Below are positions 46,135-54,963 of a DNA stretch of 64,000 nucleotides, piece after piece. Source of the stretch: Clostridiales bacterium (lineage in GTDB: Bacteria > Bacillota > Clostridia > Lachnospirales > Lachnospiraceae); the NCBI GenBank assembly GCA_029010495.1, contig JAQXKO010000024.1:62001-126000 (forward strand), written 5' to 3'. Numbering within the stretch: the stretch's first letter is position 1; each line of letters opens with the position of its first letter. A program made the translations under genes and the position numbers. The notes beneath the pieces were generated by a model. It was not told the origin of the DNA and ran no database searches. It worked only from the letters and a program-made list of their open reading frames with translations.

Positions 46135-47925
46135 TTAACGTGAATTATAAATATTCAGAAACTGTCTGCCAAGCTTTAAAACTGTTGACCTGTCCTCATC
46201 AGTCAGTTCTCCTGTTTCATCGATTCTGTCAACCAATGCTCCGTCCGTCGATGATACAAATTTCAGAAGCTCACGTGCAAACCCTCCTATCTGCTTCTTT
46301 GGCACATCCTGCATCAGATGATCAAGTGAACATACAAGCAGAATTACCATTTCATGATGCGCATAAGGAGTACTTCTGTTCTGCTTAAGAAGCTCCATCA
46401 GTCCGGCACCGAATTGAAGAGAACTCTTTGTTTCCTCATCAAGATCACTGGAGAATTGTGTAAATACCTCCATCTCGCGGTATTGTGCAAGCTCGAGTCT
46501 TATTGCTCCGGCAGCCTTTTTCATGGCCTTTGTCTGGGCAGCTCCTCCGACTCGTGATACAGAAAGACCTACATTGACAGCCGGTCTTTGTCCTGCAAAG
46601 AAAAGCTCTGATTCAAGGAATATCTGACCGTCTGTAATTGAAATAATATTGGTCGGTATATATGCAGCCACATCACCCGCCTGTGTTTCTACTATAGGAA
46701 GTGCGCTGAGACTTCCCCCGCCCAGCTCGTCACTAAGATGTGCGGAACGCTCCAAAAGGCGCGAATGAAGATAAAACACATCGCCCGGATAAGCCTCACG
46801 TCCCGGAGAACGCTCCAAAAGGAGACTGAGCGCCCTGTATGCAACGGCATGCTTTGACAAATCATCATAAATAATAAGCACATCCTTACCCTTATGCATA
46901 AAATACTCACCAAGAGCGCATCCCGCATAAGGAGCGATATACTGAAGAGGTGCGCTGTCGCTTGCCGTTGAACTGATAACTACAGAATACGACATTGCAT
47001 CATTTTTTCTGAGAGTATCAACTACATGCGCAACGGTGCTTGCCTTCTGTCCTATTGCGACATAGATGCATATAACATCCTTACCCCTCTGATTAATAAT
47101 CGTATCAAGTGCAATTGTTGTCTTTCCGGTCTGCCTGTCACCGATTATAAGTTCACGCTGACCGCGACCGATAGGAAACATACTGTCAATTGTAAGTATT
47201 CCTGTTTCAAGCGGCTTATTAACAGGCTGTCTGTCAATTATACCGGGAGCACTTGTTTCAATCGGTCTGTATTCATCTGCCTTTATCTCGCCAAGCTCAT
47301 CAATTGGATTTCCAAGTGAATCCACTACCCTGGAAAGATAATTATCAGATACCGGTATGCCTGCGCATCTGCCGGTTCTCTTTACAAGACTTCCTTCTGA
47401 TATGTCATCCTCGCTTCCAAAGAGTACACAACCAACATGGTCCCTCTTAAGATCCTGCACCATACCGTATACTCCCCCGTTAAAGATAAGTATTTCACCG
47501 TATGTTGCATTATTAAGGCCTGACACCGTCGCGATTCCGTCTCCGACAGTGATTACCTCTCCGACCTCATTTTCGATAGCCTTCGGAATCCATTCTTCAA
47601 TCGTTTTCTTAATCAGCGGTATTACGTTTGATTTATTTTTTATTGCTTTTGAAATATCTTCTTTTATCTGCTCCGCTTTTGAAGCCACAGACCAGTCAAG
47701 CACTGTTTCAAGAGTCCACTTTGCTTCTCCGTTTTCATATCTTACATGACCGGCTTCTATTTTAAAGCCCTTCCCGAGAGTTTTATCCTCTTTCCATTCA
47801 AGACTGACCTTATCGCCGAATTTTTCCGTAAGATATGATAAAAGCTTTTCAGTCTGTTCTTTTCCGGGCTCCTTTTCGCTGCGTATGTATGCAAGGACCT
47901 GAAAATTCATATCTTTATAATTCAT
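46135..47925 (-). CDS. atpA: ATP synthase F1 subunit alpha with N-terminal delta-like extension
   Basis: At 596 residues it is about 95 longer than normal alpha (about 502). The alpha body starts near residue 100 ([32 protein letters not shown]) and has Walker [27 protein letters not shown] and [17 protein letters not shown]. The extra N-terminal part (about 10-80) resembles the C-terminal domain of subunit delta: [21 protein letters not shown] lines up with [21 protein letters not shown] of E. coli delta. Translation from 47925 is supported by AAGAGGT at the end of atpF, and I see no later ATG near the alpha body. No separate delta gene is in this operon. Confidence 0.95.
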   Translation of the reverse strand: MNYKDMNFQVLAYIRSEKEPGKEQTEKLLSYLTEKFGDKVSLEWKEDKTLGKGFKIEAGHVRYENGEAKWTLETVLDWSVASKAEQIKEDISKAIKNKSNVIPLIKKTIEEWIPKAIENEVGEVITVGDGIATVSGLNNATYGEILIFNGGVYGMVQDLKRDHVGCVLFGSEDDISEGSLVKRTGRCAGIPVSDNYLSRVVDSLGNPIDELGEIKADEYRPIETSAPGIIDRQPVNKPLETGILTIDSMFPIGRGQRELIIGDRQTGKTTIALDTIINQRGKDVICIYVAIGQKASTVAHVVDTLRKNDAMSYSVVISSTASDSAPLQYIAPYAGCALGEYFMHKGKDVLIIYDDLSKHAVAYRALSLLLERSPGREAYPGDVFYLHSRLLERSAHLSDELGGGSLSALPIVETQAGDVAAYIPTNIISITDGQIFLESELFFAGQRPAVNVGLSVSRVGGAAQTKAMKKAAGAIRLELAQYREMEVFTQFSSDLDEETKSSLQFGAGLMELLKQNRSTPYAHHEMVILLVCSLDHLMQDVPKKQIGGFARELLKFVSSTDGALVDRIDETGELTDEDRSTVLKLGRQFLNIYNSR

Positions 47926-47931
47926 AAATAA

Positions 47932-48408
47932 CTACCTCTTGACTGTGTCCAGAAAATCATCAATAGCATCACCCGAGGAGGATTTAAGCATTTTATCAAT
48001 AGCTTCTCCGACAAGATCATTTATCTCATCTGACACATCCGATACTATTCTCTGTTTTTCGGACTCTGCCTCTTTTCTCGCTTTGGCAATAATCCTGTCT
48101 CCTTCAGCTTTTGCCGCATCAAGCTTTTTGGCTGCCTCAGTCCTGGCTTCTTCGTTAGCCTTCTGCTTTACTGCTATTATTTCGCTGTCAACCTCTTTAA
48201 GACGACGCTCATATTCTTCCTTTATGCCGTCAGCCTCTTCCTTCTGCCTGTGGGCTTCATCATAAAGACCCTGATAGTATTCTTTTCGCCTGTCCATAAA
48301 TTTTTTAACGGGATTATATAACAAAATATATAATCCTCCCGCAAGAATGACAAAATTTAACAAATGTAAAAGAATCTGCTGAAGGTCTATGTTTAACGGT
48401 AAATTCAT
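47932..48408 (-). CDS. atpF: ATP synthase F0 subunit b
   Basis: At 158 residues it has one N-terminal membrane helix (about 10-28) followed by a long charged coiled coil (RKEYYQGLYDEAHRQKEEADGI onward) and a C-terminal DEINDLVGEAIDKML segment. It forms the peripheral stalk. Its stop is 6 bp before atpA, which leaves no room for the usual atpH (delta) gene. Confidence 0.94.
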   Translation of the reverse strand: MNLPLNIDLQQILLHLLNFVILAGGLYILLYNPVKKFMDRRKEYYQGLYDEAHRQKEEADGIKEEYERRLKEVDSEIIAVKQKANEEARTEAAKKLDAAKAEGDRIIAKARKEAESEKQRIVSDVSDEINDLVGEAIDKMLKSSSGDAIDDFLDTVKR

Positions 48409-48423
48409 AGAGAAGCCTCCCTC

Positions 48424-48783
48424 TTACAACACGAATATAATTAATATGGCTACAATAAGTGCATATATAATAGCTGTTTCGATAAATACAAGACCAAGCA
48501 TCATGCTTCCCCTGATTGCACCCTCTGCCTCAGGCTGTCTTGCAATACTTTCGTTTGACTTTGAAATGGCAATAGCCATACCTATAGCACCGGCAAATGC
48601 CGCAAGTCCTACACATATACCGGCAGCCATCGCCTTATCCCCCGTTGTGCTGCCTTCATCCTCCGCCGAAGCCTCTGCCGATACGGCTGCCTTGTCATCT
48701 GCATTACTCTCCTCTGCCATGGCAGGTGCAAATGAAAACATAAAAATCATAATAAGTGTTAATACGGCTACCATTTTTTTCAT
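48424..48783 (-). CDS. atpE: ATP synthase F0 subunit c with N-terminal signal-like extension
   Basis: The C-terminal 75 residues form the c-subunit hairpin: a glycine-rich first helix, the polar loop ESIARQPEAEGAIRG and a second helix with the ion-binding Glu in VFIETAIIYALIVA. About 45 residues precede it: MKKMVAVLTLIMIFMFSFAPAMAEE, which looks like a Sec signal peptide (shown here cut), then an acidic Ala/Glu/Asp stretch. I start at 48783 after GGAGGATGATATT. The Thr and Tyr after the Glu resemble Na+-type c subunits, but the helix-1 Gln of those is Met here, so the ion is uncertain. Confidence 0.92.
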   Translation of the reverse strand: MKKMVAVLTLIMIFMFSFAPAMAEESNADDKAAVSAEASAEDEGSTTGDKAMAAGICVGLAAFAGAIGMAIAISKSNESIARQPEAEGAIRGSMMLGLVFIETAIIYALIVAILIIFVL

Positions 48784-48806
48784 AATATCATCCTCCAAAT
48801 AATTTA

Positions 48807-49646
48807 TTAATCAGCCTTCTGCATAACTTTTTCAGGTTCTATATCTTCCTTTGGCTCCGTTACCTCACCATAAAAAAGTGATGTAAGCATAGTCAGTACA
48901 TAAGTCTGAATAAGTGCATGCAGTAAAGTAAAAATAATACCGACTAAAACCGGCAGTACAAAACTCAGTGTCATATAATAATATACAAGCTCCGTAACGA
49001 GAAGACCGCTGAGTAAAGCTCCGAAAAGACGGAAGCTCATTGATATCGGGAGTGAAAAGTCTTTTAATGTCTGTCCTACTCCTTTAAGACCATTTGACGT
49101 AAGTCCGCCGACCAATATAAACAGATATGACATACATCCCATGCAAATGGCTGCATTTATATCTGACAGCGGGGCCGGCATTGACATCGAGATATTCTCA
49201 GTCGTGACGACCTGAAGGCCTAGAAGCTCAAATAATGTACCAAAACATATATAAATGCCTGCACTGAAAATATAAGCGCCAAGCAGCTTATTACGATGCG
49301 GACTGTTTGTCCTGGCCAGATTATCAAAGAAGCCTATAAGCTCCTCCAGAAGAAGCTGGAATCTGCCGGGAACCATCCGGAACCTCGGTATCACAAAGAT
49401 TCTGATTATAAGAGATGCAAAAAGAATAATAAATGTAACGGTAAACGCTGATGCCACGGCCGGATTAACCTCTGCAATACCAAGAAAATTAATCCTGTTT
49501 GTCTCATGCAGCACTGCGTCCTTCATGGCGATTTTAATTGGTTCGCTTTCCTTGTCAGGATTATTGGTAAATACAATTCCCACGACAAGAAGGGCGCATA
49601 CAATTACCAGCATGCACAGCGTCACTATACGCTTTTTTTTACTCAT
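48807..49646 (-). CDS. atpB: ATP synthase F0 subunit a
   Basis: The 279-residue membrane subunit has about six hydrophobic segments. The essential Arg is in ISMSFRLFGALLSGLLV, and FTLLHALIQTYVLTMLTSLFYGE is the last helix. It forms the ion channel with the c ring. It is first in the operon; no atpI precedes it. GGGGAGG lies before the ATG. Confidence 0.95.
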   Translation of the reverse strand: MSKKKRIVTLCMLVIVCALLVVGIVFTNNPDKESEPIKIAMKDAVLHETNRINFLGIAEVNPAVASAFTVTFIILFASLIIRIFVIPRFRMVPGRFQLLLEELIGFFDNLARTNSPHRNKLLGAYIFSAGIYICFGTLFELLGLQVVTTENISMSMPAPLSDINAAICMGCMSYLFILVGGLTSNGLKGVGQTLKDFSLPISMSFRLFGALLSGLLVTELVYYYMTLSFVLPVLVGIIFTLLHALIQTYVLTMLTSLFYGEVTEPKEDIEPEKVMQKAD

Positions 49647-49730
49647 TGTTTCCTCCCCTATTAAAATATTGTTGCCTCATAAAATGATAGGTCTGTCTTA
49701 GGACAAATAATAAACAAAACACATATTGTG

Positions 49731-49760
49731 ATTATATTTTACAAAATATCCCAAAACCAA
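49731..49760 (-). promoter_or_regulatory. Possible sigma-A promoter for the atp operon
   Basis: TTGGTT (49755-49760), an 18-bp spacer and a perfect TATAAT (49731-49736) on the minus strand, about 85 bp upstream of atpB. Confidence 0.45.
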
Positions 49761-49861
49761 GCTTTTTTGATTATATCACATATATTATCCAAAAGGTAGT
49801 GTTTTTTATTGATTTTTAACAACTTCTTAAGAAAATTCAATTCTTTTTTATCTATTTCATA

Positions 49862-49908
49862 CAAAACGACCCCGCAAAAACCATAATATCGGTTTTCATG
49901 GGGCCGTG
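49862..49908 (-). terminator. Terminator after the thrS-DUF885 transcript
   Basis: An imperfect long stem pairing CCCC(GC)AAAACC with GGTTTT(CAT)GGGG (about 49870-49882 and 49891-49903) is followed on the minus strand by GTTTTGTATG. It lies 25 bp after the lipoprotein gene. Confidence 0.65.
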
Positions 49909-49933
49909 TTAATTCTGCAATATACTTAATTCA

Positions 49934-51805
49934 TTATTTATAATCTTTTAACGGGTCAATACCGAGATACTTCCATAAGATACTATATGGTGAGCTTCCG
50001 ACGGTAAGAATCTTTTCATAACAGGTTTTATATTCTATTCCCTGTGAATGAAGAGCTTCAACAGTATCCTCCATAAGGAGATATCCTATGCCGTATGCAG
50101 GATAAAGAGCCGGGTCTGAGCATACGATGCCGTATATTGATTCTGCTGCCGACTCAACCAGTCCCTGTTTCTTAAACCAGTTCTTAGTATCGTCAAGACT
50201 CCATCCGTAGTAATTAACTCCGATATCCACAAGAGCTACAAGCACGTAATTAACCACATTATCAATATTTAAAATTTCAGCCTTTATCTCATTATCAATA
50301 CACCAGTTATATGCAAGCTTTTCAACATACATTGCCCATCCCTCCTGATAGGAAAGATAAGTAAGTGCCGAATCAATTTCCTGAAAATCCTTCTTGCAGA
50401 AATTGAACTCATCCTGATAAAGATGACCCGGGATACCCTCATGTGCAAGAGTTACAAAAAGCTTAAGAGAATCGGAAACATTACTCTTATTTACCCTGAT
50501 TACCCTCCTGCCTATATTGTCAAGCTGTGGTGAAAGATAATAGGCTGATATTGAATCAACCTCCTGTCTTTTATCAAGATAGCTTATAATCCAGTTCGGA
50601 TTTCCGACATCGGGAAGCTCTTTTTTTGCCAGCTTTGCAAGCTCATTCATAATCTCCATGGGATCATCTGAATACTTTGATTTTGTAAGTCCGATTGTTG
50701 ACACAAGAAGCGGGTAGGATTTGGCCAGCTCTCCTATTCGCTCAAAATATGCGGTATATCGTGCCGTACCATAATCAAATATCTGTTCAGGCGTCATTCC
50801 TGTTCCGAGATATGACTCAAGAAGATATTCATAGTATTCCCTGCCTCCTTCAAAAGCGGCAGCACCCTTTGCGGGAACTATGCAGCTCTTCATTCCCTCT
50901 ATAAAAGTTTTATATTCTTTTATCGCAGGAGTAACCTTTTCGTCAAGTATTGAAGCCATCCTTGCAAGAATATCCTTTGTATCGCTTTCGGAAAGTTCGG
51001 CCTCCTTCATATTATTTTCAAAAGATATATAAATAATACAATCCGAGGCTTTGCCGTAGCTCCATGCATCAATAAGCTCAAGGGAATAATCATACATTTC
51101 CTTTGTGATGCCCTTACCTGCCTTTGAAAGCTTTTCAATATATTCCGTTTCAGACTTTATAACATCCGGAAGTGCGGCCAGAAGCTCCAAATAAAGCTCC
51201 GCATCCTTCTTTTCCTCGATAGGAAATTCCGTAAAATACTGCTGCAGGTTAGATATGAAGTTGTTGTTCTGAGATAATGCATAAATATAAGGAGCCTTAT
51301 CCTCGTCCATCTTCTTGAACATTGCAAGCTCGTATTCCAAAAGACTGTACTTAACCTTCTGGCTTTCGGATAGTTTTCCGTAATCAAATTTATTAAGATT
51401 TTTCTGAATATTCTGAATAAATTCATCATTTATTATGGAATTCACATCACCAAAAGCAGATTCCGACTTAATCTTATATTTTTCAGGATTCTCAATTTTA
51501 TAGTGAAGTGAAAAGCTGTCAGCAGAAATAAGTGAAATATAAAGCTCATTAAGAAACCTGTCAAAATCATCTCCGCTGTCAAGCGACAATACATTTTTTC
51601 CCTTTTCATAACTGTCAAAGGTATTGGATGTATTGTTTTCTGACGGTGAATCAGTCGGAGCAGGCGTCACCTGTATTGTTATCGTAGGAGTGACATCCGC
51701 CTTATTGTCATCCTGTCCCTTTTTCTCATTACAGGATGTAAACATGGTGCTCACAAGAAGCACCATGCTCAAAAGCAGTGCGATATAACGCTTACTGTTT
51801 TTCAT
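49934..51805 (-). CDS. DUF885 family lipoprotein, putative zinc peptidase
   Basis: The 623 residues start with a lipoprotein signal (Lys/Arg N-terminus, hydrophobic core, lipobox STMFTSC with Cys25). A Thr/Pro/Ser-rich surface spacer leads to a DUF885 domain. The HEGIPGH motif at 455-461, with the later YQEGWAMYVE glutamate, matches the metal-binding residues of this M3/M32-related peptidase-like family. It is predicted to be anchored on the outer face of the membrane; the substrate is unknown. Its ATG is next to the thrS stop, so it is probably expressed under the thrS T-box. Confidence 0.85.
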   Translation of the reverse strand: MKNSKRYIALLLSMVLLVSTMFTSCNEKKGQDDNKADVTPTITIQVTPAPTDSPSENNTSNTFDSYEKGKNVLSLDSGDDFDRFLNELYISLISADSFSLHYKIENPEKYKIKSESAFGDVNSIINDEFIQNIQKNLNKFDYGKLSESQKVKYSLLEYELAMFKKMDEDKAPYIYALSQNNNFISNLQQYFTEFPIEEKKDAELYLELLAALPDVIKSETEYIEKLSKAGKGITKEMYDYSLELIDAWSYGKASDCIIYISFENNMKEAELSESDTKDILARMASILDEKVTPAIKEYKTFIEGMKSCIVPAKGAAAFEGGREYYEYLLESYLGTGMTPEQIFDYGTARYTAYFERIGELAKSYPLLVSTIGLTKSKYSDDPMEIMNELAKLAKKELPDVGNPNWIISYLDKRQEVDSISAYYLSPQLDNIGRRVIRVNKSNVSDSLKLFVTLAHEGIPGHLYQDEFNFCKKDFQEIDSALTYLSYQEGWAMYVEKLAYNWCIDNEIKAEILNIDNVVNYVLVALVDIGVNYYGWSLDDTKNWFKKQGLVESAAESIYGIVCSDPALYPAYGIGYLLMEDTVEALHSQGIEYKTCYEKILTVGSSPYSILWKYLGIDPLKDYK

Positions 51806-51806
51806 A

Positions 51807-53762
51807 TTACTGAGTTACCTCAACCTTTCTGATTGTTTTATTTTTAATCTCTGTCAATATTTCTTCGATAAATGTATCAACAGACTTCTGACCCTCATCT
51901 CCGAGGAAACGGCTTCTTACCGATACAACTCCTTCCTCTTCTTCCTTCTGACCCACAACAAGCATATACGGAACATGAGCAAGTCTTGTCTCGCGAATCT
52001 TGAATCCGATCTTCTCTGAACGTGCGTCAAGAGTAGCATTAATACCCTTTTCCTTAAGCTTTTTGAGAACCGAATCAGCATAATCAATATACTTTTCGGA
52101 AATAGGAAGAACTCTGACCTGTTCAGGAGCAAGCCATGTTGGGAAATTGCCCGCATACTTTTCAATAAGCCATGCGAGAGTTCTCTCATAGCATCCCATA
52201 CTTGTTCTGTGGATAATGTAAGGTCTTACCTTGTTACCGTTCTGGTCAATATAATACATGTCAAACTGCTCGGCAAGAAGTGCATCCCACTGGATTGTAA
52301 TCATTGTGTCTTCTTTGCCGTATACATTTTTAGCCTGAATATCAACCTTAGGACCATAGAAGGCTGCCTCACCGACACCCTCATAGAATTCTATGCCGAG
52401 TTCATTTAAAACAGAACGTATATGACCTTCTGTTTTTTCCCATGTTGCGGCATCACCAATATATTTTTCAGGATTTTCGGGATCCCACTTTGACAAACGG
52501 TATGTTACATCCTCTTCAACTCCGAGAACTGTCAGGCAATGCTTTGCAAGAGCAAGACAGTTTTTGAATTCTTCAACCATCTGGTCCGGTCTGACGATAA
52601 GGTGACCTTCAGAAATGGTAAACTGACGAACTCTTGTAAGACCGTGCATCTCACCTGAATCCTCATTTCTGAAAAGTGTAGAAGTTTCACCATATCTGAT
52701 AGGAAGGTCACGGTATGAATGCTGTGTAGCTTTATATACATAATACTGGAACGGACATGTCATAGGACGAAGTGCAAAGCATTCCTTGCCATCCTCTTCT
52801 TCACCCATTACAAACATACCCTCCTTGTAATGATCCCAATGACCGGAAATTTTGTAAAGGTCCGATTTTGCCATAAGCGGAGTCTTGGTACGGACATAGC
52901 CCCATTCATTATCCTCAGTATCTTCAATCCATCTCTGCATTGTCTGGATTATCTTAGCACCCTTAGGCATAAGTAAAGGAAGTCCCTGACCGATTACGTC
53001 AACAGTTGTAAAGAGTTCCATCTCTCTGCCGAGCTTATTATGGTCACGCTTTTTAATATCCTCAAGGTGTTCAAGATATGCGTCAAGATCAGCAGCCTTT
53101 GTATAAGAAGTACCATATATTCTTGTAAGCATCTTATTCTTTTCGGAGCCTCTCCAGTAAGCGCCTGAAGAAGAAATAAGCTTGATGGCCTTGATGCCCT
53201 TTGTACTCATAAGGTGTGGGCCCGCGCATAAGTCCGTAAATTCACCCTGTGAGTAGAAGCTGATTTCAGCGTCCTCCGGCAAATCCCTGATAAGTTCAAC
53301 CTTGTATGGTTCACCCTTCTCCTCCATAAATCTGATGGCTTCTTCTCTCGGAAGTGTGAATCGTGTGATTTCAGCACCCTCCTTGATTATTTTTTTCATT
53401 TCCTTCTCAATAGCATCAAGTGCAGCCCTATCGAAGTTCGGAGCATCGAAATCATAATAAAAGCCCTCTTCAATGCTTGGTCCGATAGCAAGCTTTGCAT
53501 CCGGATAAAGACGCTTAACTGCCTCCGCAAGCACATGACTTGTCGTATGACGATATGCAGCCTGACCGGCCTTGTCGTTAAATGTAAGAATATTTAATTC
53601 ACAGTCGCTGTCAACAACCGTTCTAAGGTCAACCACCTTCCCGTCAACCTCACCGGCGCAGGCATTTCTTGCAAGACCTTCACTTATGTCCTTTGCAATG
53701 TCAATAACGCTCATTGATGATGAATATTCTTTGACAGAACCATCCTTTAATGTGATTTTCAT
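51807..53762 (-). CDS. thrS: Threonine-tRNA ligase
   Basis: The 651 residues have an N-terminal TGS domain, the second editing domain (HTTSHVLAEAVKRL, with its metal-binding Cys/His residues), the class II catalytic core (MTCPFQYYVYK, YGETSTLFRNEDSGEMHGLTRVRQFT split across motif 2, and HRTSMGCYERTLAWLIE as motif 3) and the C-terminal anticodon-binding domain (VRVLPISEKY). It charges tRNA-Thr. A T-box leader precedes it (53868-54114). Confidence 0.98.
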   Translation of the reverse strand: MKITLKDGSVKEYSSSMSVIDIAKDISEGLARNACAGEVDGKVVDLRTVVDSDCELNILTFNDKAGQAAYRHTTSHVLAEAVKRLYPDAKLAIGPSIEEGFYYDFDAPNFDRAALDAIEKEMKKIIKEGAEITRFTLPREEAIRFMEEKGEPYKVELIRDLPEDAEISFYSQGEFTDLCAGPHLMSTKGIKAIKLISSSGAYWRGSEKNKMLTRIYGTSYTKAADLDAYLEHLEDIKKRDHNKLGREMELFTTVDVIGQGLPLLMPKGAKIIQTMQRWIEDTEDNEWGYVRTKTPLMAKSDLYKISGHWDHYKEGMFVMGEEEDGKECFALRPMTCPFQYYVYKATQHSYRDLPIRYGETSTLFRNEDSGEMHGLTRVRQFTISEGHLIVRPDQMVEEFKNCLALAKHCLTVLGVEEDVTYRLSKWDPENPEKYIGDAATWEKTEGHIRSVLNELGIEFYEGVGEAAFYGPKVDIQAKNVYGKEDTMITIQWDALLAEQFDMYYIDQNGNKVRPYIIHRTSMGCYERTLAWLIEKYAGNFPTWLAPEQVRVLPISEKYIDYADSVLKKLKEKGINATLDARSEKIGFKIRETRLAHVPYMLVVGQKEEEEGVVSVRSRFLGDEGQKSVDTFIEEILTEIKNKTIRKVEVTQ

Positions 53763-53867
53763 AATAAAACCTCCAAAATAAAATAATATTTTCCCGGAAT
53801 TAACTTTGACAGTTATCGACAGTATAATACCGGATGTCTTCAGAGCTTATTTACTGCAAAATGCAAT

Positions 53868-54114
53868 AAAAAAAGCCCCATGCACTTCTGTTTCCAGAAA
53901 ATACAGGGACGAGTTATAATGAACCCGCGGTTCCACCCAGCTTGACGCATATATGCGTCCACTTAATAATGATGATAACGGTATCAAACCGTGCCTGATT
54001 AGGGCCGCTCCGAGGTGGTCTTCAGTAATCATCAGTAAAAAGCTCACACCACTGCTTTTCTCTCTGAAACAAAATGAATTACCTACTCTTCTCATCAACG
54101 CTTTAATAAAGTTT
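53868..54114 (-). promoter_or_regulatory. T-box riboswitch leader of thrS (tRNA-Thr)
   Basis: The minus-strand RNA has the conserved T-box AGCTGGGTGGAACCGCGGG (around 53924-53942) and a terminator hairpin (about 53875-53911) ending in seven U residues. A long stem I region carries two adjacent ACC triplets (54014-54019); ACC is a threonine codon and is the likely specifier. Uncharged tRNA-Thr would stabilise the antiterminator and allow thrS expression. It fills most of the gene-free stretch 53763-54157. Confidence 0.93.
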
Positions 54115-54120
54115 GTATTA

Positions 54121-54149
54121 ATTATAACCTTAAAAAAAAGAAAAATCAA
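54121..54149 (-). promoter_or_regulatory. Sigma-A promoter for the thrS T-box transcript
   Basis: TTGATT (54144-54149), a 17-bp spacer and a perfect TATAAT (54121-54126) on the minus strand, just before the T-box leader. Confidence 0.7.
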
Positions 54150-54157
54150 CTGTTTTT

Positions 54158-54664
54158 TTACAATAAATAACAGCTGATGCATTTCTGCCATTCTTTTATC
54201 AGACGTTCCGGATTATATGCTGCATTGGCCGGACTGGTGGACGGAAGCCTGATAATTTCCCTTTGATAAACGGGATAGCTGTATTTCATATAAAGCTCAA
54301 AAGCCTTATTACCGTTGGCAAATATTTTCTCAATGGGAGAATCATTTAATATAACCGACAAATCAGTAGTAATCACGTTTTTTATAGAGCTGTCGCTTGA
54401 GCCGCGGATGTCACATTCGTCTATCACATCCCATACGGCAATTCCGTGCCTTAAAAGCATGGCTTTTTTATCTTCCGTCGATTGCATGGCTTCTTCATTA
54501 AGCAGAGCTTCCATAACCCTCCAGAATCTGTTCTGCGGATGACCGTAGTAAAATTTCTGCTCCCGCGACTTTACAGACGGAAAGCTGCCGAGAATCAGTA
54601 TTCGCGAATGATTGTCATAAACAGGCTCAAACCCGTGCTTAACATGTATCAGCTGTTGTTCCAT
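54158..54664 (-). CDS. DNA-deoxyinosine (hypoxanthine) glycosylase, UDG superfamily
   Basis: At 168 residues it contains ILILGSFPSVKSREQKFYYGHPQNRFWRVM (cut here), the hallmark of the hypoxanthine-DNA glycosylase branch of the uracil-DNA glycosylase superfamily, then LLRHGIAVWDVIDECD and the final LPSTSPANAAY. It removes deaminated adenine (hypoxanthine) from DNA. It has its own promoter and GGAGG, upstream of the thrS unit. Confidence 0.88.
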   Translation of the reverse strand: MEQQLIHVKHGFEPVYDNHSRILILGSFPSVKSREQKFYYGHPQNRFWRVMEALLNEEAMQSTEDKKAMLLRHGIAVWDVIDECDIRGSSDSSIKNVITTDLSVILNDSPIEKIFANGNKAFELYMKYSYPVYQREIIRLPSTSPANAAYNPERLIKEWQKCISCYLL

Positions 54665-54707
54665 TGTAGACGTATAATCCTCCGTCAGTCAGATAAATAA
54701 AATATAT

Positions 54708-54736
54708 ATAATATCATTATTGGTCATCACAGCCAA
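54708..54736 (-). promoter_or_regulatory. Sigma-A promoter for the DNA glycosylase gene
   Basis: TTGGCT (54731-54736), a 17-bp spacer and TATTAT (54708-54713) on the minus strand. Confidence 0.5.
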
Positions 54737-54859
54737 CAAATGATAATTAACACTGCCCGCATCATATTTTTTATATTAACATATTCCCCACCCATCGTCA
54801 ATATATGCGGATATGCACAAAATCAGCTTGTTTTATAAAATATTTACTCATACTTTTAC

Positions 54860-54889
54860 TTGATTTTAACCGGCTGATTTTGGTAAAAT
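54860..54889 (+). promoter_or_regulatory. Sigma-A promoter for the GH2 gene
   Basis: TTGATT (54860-54865), an 18-bp spacer and TAAAAT (54884-54889), about 75 bp upstream of the start. No clear catabolite-repression site is seen. Confidence 0.5.
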
Positions 54890-54963
54890 AAGTAAAATGT
54901 GTGCATATCTTTTCTTAGTTGCTCCTGCATACTTTTTTAACTTTTAAAGGAGATTTATTATTT

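Noticed and set aside
48424-48783. Assigning the ATP synthase as definitely Na+-driven
   Set aside because: The Glu-Thr...Tyr pattern fits Na+-type c subunits, but the helix-1 Gln that ligands Na+ is Met here, so the coupling ion cannot be decided from sequence.
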